Shown here piece after piece: positions 57,437 through 64,000 of a stretch of 64,000 nucleotides of DNA (position 1 is the stretch's first letter; the number at the start of each line of letters is the position of its first letter). The notes beneath the pieces are model-generated. The model worked only from the letters and a program-made list of their open reading frames with translations, ran no database searches and was not told the DNA's origin. The DNA comes from Cryptomeria japonica (lineage: Eukaryota; Streptophyta; Pinopsida; Cupressales; Cupressaceae). A program made the position numbers and the translations under genes. The stretch is taken from contig NC_081409.1 in assembly GCF_030272615.1 (NCBI RefSeq), forward strand, positions 475,532,573-475,596,572, read 5' to 3'.

Positions 57437-59445
57437 TGTCACAAAGTTTGCACCCTTGGTGATCAAGCTTGATCACCAACCTTGTGAAACATGGAAACAA
57501 CCTCCCAAGTGTGGGACTTGCAGAAGTGAGGTTGAGTCTCTGGAGAAGGTTGGCTTCCTTTCCAATTTGTTGCAGGTATTGGACCAACCCAACACAAATA
57601 ATCTAACACTACTATTTTTTTTAGGGAAAAGGGGAAGAAGGATTTCTTGAAAAGGGAAAAGGTTTGCACATAGATTGAATGTTGACCTTCCTGCCTATAT
57701 CTGCATAGAACATCAATAGAATTTCTTTGAGTATGTGCAAATTCTTATCCTAATTGACCACCTAAGTATGACTAAAGGTTGGAATCCTATGAAATGAAGA
57801 GAGGAACTGAGTGCTCACAGTCAACATCCACGGAGGGATCAACATAGACACTTACAACTAAGGAAAATAAAAGTGGAATAATTTCATACAAGGAAGTAAA
57901 ATGTTACACAGTTTGTAAGAACTGAAAAGGAAAAGTTAAGCATAATCTATTAATGTAAAGGCAAGGTAACTTGTACAAATCATGAAAACAAGTATTAAAC
58001 TAAAATGAAAAAGGAAGAAGATGTTGAGAAAATTACAAAAATTGCCTTTGTAGTTCAAGCATAACTCTGGATTGAACATCTGATGAAAACCCTAACCCTA
58101 CCCAGGTTAGGTTACGAAATCTGAGAGAGCAAAAAATGATCAGATCGACAGATCTGATAGCATGCTAAATTTGGCCTTTGAAGGCATCCTTTGCCTCTGG
58201 AAGAGTGAAAACCACCCCTCGGTGAAGTAATCCCTGTCAACAAGAATGGTCGAGCACACTTGTAGGAACAAAAGATCTGTGTTCTACATTGAAAAGGCAT
58301 GGTGGTGTCTAAAATTGGTCTACAGGGGTCACCTCTAGAGTTATGGCACTGAAATCAAGTGGTTGGAGTGAGATCGGGTCCAATATTGGGCACCGACTAA
58401 GCATAGAACATCCTCGACCACCGGGTTGACAACCACCCGCCTGTAGAGCATTCAAAACCCAACGACCACCACAATTTCAAATGTCAATCTTCGATTTGAG
58501 AGACTTGAGTGAAGATGGACACGTGAGATATCTCCACATAAGCATCCAGCAGGCCCAATTGGTGATTAAAACATGGTCGCCAGATCAGACCTTTATAAAG
58601 ATCCGACAACCACAAATGGCTAACATGGCACCCCAGGTCCACAATTTTCTGGCTATGTTTGACCACTAAACAACCCTATATACCATGTAGGATAAGGGGG
58701 AGCAACCATCCCCTTTGCATTTCCTTTGTCTTCTTATGCCACAGGTCCCTTTGTTGTCTTTGTTTACCTCGCGGGATAAGCCTTTTGGCTTATTTCCTTT
58801 TATCCTCCTTATCTTGTGGCCCTTTCTTATTGATCTTTTCACCCCGTAGGATAAGGGAAAACATACATCACCTTTGATGTTTCTTATCTCGCAGCCTTCC
58901 TTGAGTCTTCGTCCAACTTCGCGGGATAAGGTTTTCTTCATTATTTCCGCTTTGTTTCTTATCCTGCGGGTTCCTCGTGACCTCAATTTTACCCTACGGG
59001 ATAAGACTCCTTGAGTTTACCTTTATTTCTTTATCCCACATGATGTCAATTTGTTCTCCATCACCGTGTGGGATAAGAGGAAAAATTCCTTGCCTTTGTT
59101 GATTCTTATCCCGTAAGATCACCTTTGTCTCCATGTTGTTCTTTGATGTTGACTGGGGTCCGCCTTGGTTCCAAATAACATGCTACAAACTGGGGCGGTC
59201 AATAACATGACATGTTATTGACATGAGCTGTTGATATAGCATATTAGGCACGGGGTCAATAACACTCGTGTTATTGACACAACATATAACCCTCATGTTA
59301 TATGACTGCAAAAATTTTGAAGAAGCAGCTAACTTTGTTGAGATAGATAAAATGACATGTTATCGATATTGACTAACACAAAGCATTAGCCACACCGAAA
59401 TCCTAGATTTGAGCTCTGCTAAGGTTGGCACAAAAATTGCTAGCA
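57437..59445 (-). repeat. Element B 5' LTR
   Basis: Plus-strand edges are TGTCACAAAG and AATTGCTAGCA. It includes twelve GGGATAAG-type sites in strictly alternating orientation at 58,681-59,118, and palindromes at 59,198-59,222, 59,255-59,278 and 59,283-59,304. It is followed by the right target duplication ATTAT at 59,446-59,450. Confidence 0.93.
58681..59118. promoter_or_regulatory. Alternating GGGATAAG site array in the B LTR
   Basis: The consensus CGCGGGATAAG and its complement CTTATCCCGCG alternate without exception at about 58,687, 58,733, 58,770, 58,808, 58,845, 58,881, 58,921, 58,957, 58,995, 59,029, 59,064 and 59,105. Spacing is roughly 35-45 bases. GATAAG is the I-box core bound by plant GATA-type or MYB-like factors. 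The array recurs in the other B LTR and in the isolated LTR. A regulatory role is inferred. Confidence 0.7.
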
Positions 59446-60412
59446 ATTATAAAGTTAGAATTTGTTGTGATGCGTGGCAGCTCTCCGCTAGGTTTCTAAT
59501 TTGTAGTTTTGCTACTTGTTGAGTCTCTCCCTCTTGCTACCACGTGTTTCTTGTAATGATAAATGGGAGGTCTCTGTAAGTGATTTTCAGGTATTGGAGC
59601 ATTTTCTTTCCAATGATAAGTAGTTCAAGAAATGGCCATGAAACTTTCTTTGGTCCGATTAACAGAAGATTTAGAGGCAGTTACACTAGATGCCAAAAAT
59701 GGTTTTGTCCTTCACTCTCCTTGTTGTTTTGTGAATTGTGGTGGTGATGCCAACAACACATCTTGGTTATTCCTTCTCTATTTCCAAGCGTCGCACCATT
59801 AGGTCTCATTCTATAATAATCTCAATTTTTGCCTTGCAAAGGGTTCGGAACTTTTAATTGAAAAAGATATAGATAAGTAATCTAGATAGAAATTTGGCCT
59901 TTAATCTGTGATTGTAATTCTGAAGATGGAATAATCAAACTATGCATGTGGCCTCTGTGATTATTTTTTTTTAGTGTACATTAATATTTTTCTATGCATC
60001 TTTGAAATTCTAATATAACTTTAGAAATATATGCTTAAGACTTTGTCGATTAAACTATGTTTTTGCACTTGTTATCTCGTGGATGCATGGTGTATATTGC
60101 TTTATGTTATAAAAATCTTTGATTATATCTTGATCAGTGTTCTGGACATGTAGATTGTTGAATGAGCCTTAGAATGGCATATATGTGAAGTTTTATGTGC
60201 TTCATAGTGCATTAAAATCAATTCAGCGTATCGCTTTAGAATAGTTTTTTCTTTTAATGTTTCTTTCTTCCCCTTTTCTCCCCCAAATGAACAAAGAGTC
60301 AGCTTCTAAAATCTCAAAGGTCACTCAATGAAAACACACAAGTTCCCTATCATTGAGTTTCCCATAAGGCTGTTTTTCTAGAAGCAATTCTAGTGATCAA
60401 CTGTTCTTTTTT
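59446..60412. other. AT-rich sequence, probably including the 5' LTR end of element F
   Basis: No gene is recognised. Because a primer-binding-site-like stretch begins at 60,413, the bases before it should be the end of F's 5' LTR. Its left limit is not visible; B may have inserted into that LTR or just upstream. Confidence 0.45.
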
Positions 60413-60430
60413 CTGCACGCTCGGTGGGAC
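60413..60430 (+). promoter_or_regulatory. Putative primer-binding site of element F
   Basis: CTGCACGCTCGGTGGGAC aligns with TGGCACGCGCGGTGAGAC of B at most positions and lies shortly before gag. This is the main evidence that F's LTR ends here. Confidence 0.55.
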
Positions 60431-60619
60431 TCATATTTGCTTATTTTTAAAAGAGGGTGTATGAGACATAGACTAGTTACTGGGATCCAAATTGCATCAA
60501 ATCCAATTTTATTGTTACCAACCCTAGTAGCCGTCCCAATAGTAATAGGAGTTGGAGTGCAAATCGTAGTCTAGCCAGCCTCATATCGATGGCAACCCAG
60601 CCTCAGAGAAATTTTTTCA

Positions 60620-62280
60620 TTTCAAATAGTGGGAGCCCCCCTTATTCCACTTGTCCCTCCTGCTCAATGGGATGTTATCCATAACTCCACATTAAAAGCA
60701 TTGTCAAAATTCACCGAAGAGAATTATAAAACCCTTCAGAAACACTTACAAGATGTAGATGATGTATGCACTGTGCATAACATCACATAGCAAAATGTGG
60801 CATTAAGATTGCTCGTAGATTATTTTAAAGGAAAGGCCCAAGATTGGTATAGATCTCTCACACCAAACTCAATAAGAGACTAGGACCAATTGGGAGATAG
60901 TTTCTCTGAATGATTTACTAAAAAAGGAGATAGATCTTCTTTGTTGCAGTAGCTGATAATGATAAAAAGGGCTCCCCAAGAGCCTGTAACCAACTTCACT
61001 TCCAAATTTTAAAAGACATGGCAAAGAATACCCATATCCGCTCGACCTCTTGTAGATATGGCTTTCGTATTCTACCTGAAGGCTTTCAACTCTGACATAT
61101 CTGTTATGATCTAGTCTTTAGGAGGAACACTCTTCCAGATGATTATGAGTTCGCAGTTCGAGCAAAGAACAACCTAATCGATGCAGGGAAGCTTCCCTCA
61201 AGACCACCCATATCGGCTTTTCCTGAGTTTGCAAGCCAAGTTTCTGAATCAGCATCCTTGAGCACATCCGCCCCTCAATCTATGTATGTTTACCCAAATG
61301 CTCACCAAGAAAGCACTTTCGCTCTAGCTACAAAAGTAAATGATATGAAAAATTTTCTCAGAACCTTTTCAAATAAAATTATCAACCTTAAGAGGCAAAA
61401 AGCACTACTTTCCAGACCCCCTTTTCAAAACTACATAGAAGGGAGGCCCCCTTATCAGAAAAATCAATATCGAGGTGGTACGAAAGCTAATCAAGCTTAG
61501 CTGAATAACCAAATTGTATGCATGCCCACCCCTTTTCAATCTATACCTCCCAATCACATCAAAGAATTGGTTGTTGGCTAGAATAACCTAGCAAATGACA
61601 CCAATTCATGGTGCTTCCACTGCAATGATGCCCATATGCTACAGAATTATCTAAGAGGAAACTTATCGCAGAAGGTGGCTGAGAAAAGGAGTCAAGGAAT
61701 GAGCCCTGATGTTGTTGGATATGCTTCTCCAAGGATGGATAATGCTACACTCATGGCCCACATGCAAAGAATGTCCATGGAACAAGAGGCCGAGATCACC
61801 CCAGATCAGGCTCTCTTTTCATGGATAGAGGGAGAAGAAACTGTTATTACAAATGATGCTCCTACATTATCTAACAAGATGCCTCAAGTGCAGACCAATT
61901 ATAACCTCCACTCCAAGCATCGATTTACAAGAAATCTTGTGATACAACAACCGAAAGCAAGTGTAGAGAAACTGGCAGAACAGCCCATTGTGGTTTCTAT
62001 TTTTCAGAAAGCTAAAGATTTTATACCTTACAAGGCTAGAGACTCAAAATCTTATGTTCCTACGATTCTTGACATAATGGAACAATTGAAGAAATCTCCC
62101 GCAAATGCATCCTTATGGGATATCCTCAACATTTCATAACAAAAAGACCATTTACCGGAGGTGCTTGATGAGGTGGAAAATCTTTTAGCCAATCCAACAG
62201 TAAATGTATCACGTGCAAAGAGAAATGGACCTAAGTTAGGAAACCAATCACGAGTGTTAGTGGTACTTACCAATGAAAAT
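60620..62280 (+). pseudogene. Element F gag
   Basis: The capsid region reads GAPLIPLVPPAQWDVIHNST and KALSKFTEENYKTLQKHLQD at about 60,635-60,760, then LLVDYFKGKAQDWYRSLTPN at about 60,805-60,870. Degraded frames follow. Readable pieces at 61,258-61,500 (ATKVNDMKNFLRTFSNKI) and 61,636-62,139 (PRMDNATLMAHMQRMSMEQE) share one frame, separated by stops. The final piece before protease (DIMEQLKKSPANASLWDILN) matches the equivalent segment of B. Confidence 0.82.
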
Positions 62281-62835
62281 ATCGAAGTTTCTACTAACAT
62301 GAAGGAAGGTAAGTTGAAACACAACCCTTTCTTTTTTACTCTTATCATTGGAGATAAGTTACTTCACAATACCATGATTGATTCTGGTGCTAGCACCACT
62401 GTTATGCCCTAGCAAATAGTAGAGGTTATGAATTTAAAATATGAGCCCATGAATAGGTGAGTCATGCAATTAGATGGTAATAGAGTCCAGACTATGGGTA
62501 TAATAAAAAGCCTTTTTCTCACCTTATTCACTTGTCCTAGTATAATAGTAACCAGAGAGGTAGCAGTTATTGGTATTCCCCCTATTTTTGGCCTTTGTTT
62601 GTCTAGATATTTTACGGTAAAAGTTTAGGGATATCTCTCTTTAGATTGGTCTCACCTTATCCTCATAACCAGGCACGGGGCTAAGTTGAAAATATTGTCT
62701 GAACCTCTTCATTCAGAGTACATAGATGATGAAGCTATGATCAACTTTGAAGCTACCCATACATCTATTTCAGGAGATGAAATGAGATGTGTAGAATTAT
62801 TAGAAGATGAAGAAGTAACCGAAAACCGATCCCCA
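62281..62835 (+). pseudogene. Element F protease
   Basis: KHNPFFFTLIIGDKLLHNTM leads into the active site MIDSGASTTVMP at about 62,376-62,411. After a TAG the domain continues with MNLKYEPMN, VMQLDGNRVQTMGIIKSLFL and a SLDWSHLILITRHGAKLK stretch, matching the protease of B segment by segment. Stops interrupt it at several places. The DSGAS loop itself is intact. Confidence 0.9.
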
Positions 62836-62837
62836 GA

Positions 62838-63141
62838 CCAAGAGGTTTTCCTAAATGACATAGATGCAGATCCCTATGGGAATTATCATGCCACTAGAAT
62901 TGGGATATACATGATCTTTGATGTAGACCAAACAATTCCTAAAGTGTCAAAAGATCCGCAAGATAGAGAAAGGAAAAAGGAACCAGAGACCGATCCCCAG
63001 ACTAGGAGGTTTTCCTAAATGAATTCATAGATGCAGATCCCTATGGGAATTATCATGCCACTACAATTGGAATGTACATGATCTTTGATGTAGACCAAAC
63101 AATTCCTAAAGTATCAAATTATTTGCAAGATAGAGAAAAGA
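62838..63141 (+). repeat. Tandem duplication in the F linker (two units of about 140-160 bases)
   Basis: GAGGTTTTCCTAAATGA followed by ATAGATGCAGATCCCTATGG through AACAATTCCTAAAGTRTCAA occurs at about 62,842-62,980 and again at about 63,006-63,141. The two copies are nearly identical apart from a few substitutions and a short insertion at the start of the second. The second copy is in a shifted phase, so it is not readable in the protease frame. Confidence 0.88.
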
Positions 63142-63169
63142 AAGGAAGACCTGATCTCTAAGTTCTAGA

Positions 63170-63543
63170 CCTTACACTTTTATGGGGCAACGTGCAAAAC
63201 TGGATCCGGAGTGAGCATTTTCCTAACTTCCCCTTCTGGCGAACAGACTCTGAGGTCTTTTCGCTTCCAATTTTCCTTTTCTAATTGTGAGGCATAGTAT
63301 GAAGTCTTACTTCATGGTCTGAGCCTTGCAGAGCATCCAGGAGTCAAACAGCTAAGGGTCTTTGGAGATTCAAAGCTAGTGGTTCATCAAGTTTGGGGCA
63401 TATCAGTTGCAAAGCATGTCCATGTGCATTCATACTGCCATCGAGTTTGCGATCTGAATGAGATTTTTGAAGCTTTCAACATTCATAGAATTCCCCAGAA
63501 GAAAAATGAAGTTGTTGATCGAATGGCCACAGTAGGATCTTAG
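63170..63543 (+). pseudogene. Element F archaeal-type RNase H
   Basis: The frame reads FYGATCKTGSGVSIFLTSPS, then FQFSFSNCEA, a stop, YEVLLHGLSLAEHPGVKQLR and VFGDSKLVVHQVW. It ends in FNIHRIPQKKNEVVDRMATV. This matches the second RNase H of A and B. The Asp of the usual FDGA opening reads YGA here, so a catalytic residue seems lost. It lies only a linker away from the protease; no RT is present. Confidence 0.85.
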
Positions 63544-64000
63544 TTTGATCTTGCCTCAAAATTGCTAGAAAATGAGCATTTGGTTCAAATGATCATCAGA
63601 CCCACTATGCCAGACAATGATGCACACTAGAAAGTCTTTGAAAGTGATGAACATATAGCCATGTTCATATAGAAGTCTAGTGAATTTTATGATATGATAC
63701 AACCCAGCATTGCTTCAGCATATCATGACCAAGTGATCTAATTGAAATCAAATAGGATTTCAAAAAGATTGATCCAATTGAAATCAAAAAGGATTTCAAA
63801 TAGGACTTCATACTGTGATGATGCGAGGAACAACAAAAGAAAGTTTGTAGTAGATAAAGGAGATTACTTCGAGGTTCAAGTTTGAGATGGATGAAGGCTC
63901 AAAATTGGAAAAATGTTCCTCAGCATGATCGAGACAGGTTGGTGCATTTCTGTAATGAATACATGGGGGTTATCGCATGGTCATATGATGAGCTGAAAGG
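63544..64000 (+). pseudogene. Element F, degraded region after RNase H
   Basis: A protein-like reading with many stops continues (for example VFESDEHIAMFI and SSEFYDMIQPSIASAYHDQV), probably a decayed region between RNase H and integrase. A local duplication of TTGAAATCAAATAGGATTTC occurs at about 63,740-63,810. No integrase motif is reached before the window ends. Confidence 0.45.

Larger units (their letters stand above)
37582..59445 (-). mobile_element. Element B: Tat-like Ty3/gypsy element, minus strand, RT-less, interrupted by C
   Basis: The two LTRs are at 37,582-39,600 (2,019 bp) and 57,437-59,445 (2,009 bp), flanked by ATTAT on both sides (37,577-37,581 and 59,446-59,450). On the minus strand the order is LTR, primer-binding site, gag, protease, archaeal-type RNase H, integrase, LTR. 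Protease is split by copia element C at an ATAGG duplication. Without C the element is about 8.6 kb. No reverse transcriptase or first RNase H is present between protease and the archaeal-type RNase H, so B was non-autonomous. The LTR copies differ by roughly 8-9% in a sampled 230-base stretch, so B is older than A. No clear polypurine tract is seen at its 3' end. Confidence 0.93.
60413..64000 (+). mobile_element. Element F: 5' part of a Tat-like, RT-less element, running off the window
   Basis: The start is set by CTGCACGCTCGGTGGGAC (60,413-60,430), a close variant of B's putative primer-binding site. Gag, protease and archaeal-type RNase H follow in B's order, with no reverse transcriptase between the last two. 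Many stops are present. The integrase and 3' LTR, if any, lie beyond 64,000. Confidence 0.85.

Noticed and set aside
58681-59118. Regularly spaced repeats resembling a CRISPR array
   Set aside because: Orientation alternates, repeats are only about 11 bases and degenerate, the context is an LTR of a plant retrotransposon, and no cas genes exist.

Overview
This window looks like intergenic DNA from the nuclear genome of a seed plant with a large, retrotransposon-rich genome, most likely a gymnosperm (the taxon is inferred). No functional host gene, rRNA or tRNA is recognisable. From about 13.5 kb onward nearly everything is LTR-retrotransposon sequence: Ty3/gypsy elements of the Tat lineage (second 'archaeal-type' RNase H, long leader, long 3' region), Ty3/gypsy chromovirus-like elements, and Ty1/copia. 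All carry premature stops.

Layout. (1) 1-12,705: sequence without recognisable coding regions, with a different texture from the rest. It has two arrays of a 188-bp tandem repeat (2,972-4,249 and 12,057-12,705), about twenty scattered copies of a short degenerate motif CCCCTACTATTCTATGG in both orientations, a TA microsatellite, and two decayed Ala/Ser/Thr/Gly-rich reading frames. An organelle-derived (NUMT-like) origin is possible but unproven. (2) 13,561-15,708: an isolated LTR of the family called B here. (3) 15,930-17,843: a 5'-truncated chromovirus pol relic. (4) 18,399-35,625: element A, a complete 17.2-kb Tat-type element with 1,298-bp LTRs and ATATA target duplications. Its gag-pol is one uninterrupted frame broken only by stop codons. 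An antisense pseudogene with a plant mobile domain (PMD/MAIN-like) lies downstream of pol. (5) 37,582-59,445: a three-level nest. Tat-like element B (minus strand, TSD ATTAT) contains copia element C (plus strand, TSD ATAGG, 42,019-55,264). C's 5' LTR in turn contains chromovirus-like element D (minus strand, TSD TAGAT/TGGAT, 42,415-47,924). A further copia LTR fragment, E, lies inside C. (6) 60,413-64,000: the 5' part of another Tat-like element, F, which runs off the window.

How the parts work together. Each element encodes, or once encoded, Gag, protease, reverse transcriptase/RNase H and integrase. B and F go from protease straight to the archaeal-type RNase H with no reverse transcriptase between, so they would depend on enzymes supplied by relatives. 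A has nearly identical LTRs (about 14 differences by eye, all transitions) yet carries many stops in gag-pol and in its antisense PMD frame. Non-autonomous amplification of an already broken copy, or very fast decay after insertion, would explain this.

The most interesting signals are: the antisense PMD gene in A; a 20-bp-period motif found both in A's sense leader and in the leader of the antisense gene, where it also forms an inverted repeat; an array of 12 alternately oriented GGGATAAG sites in B-family LTRs; a cluster of palindromes near the end of the same LTR; and the shared RT-less architecture of B and F.
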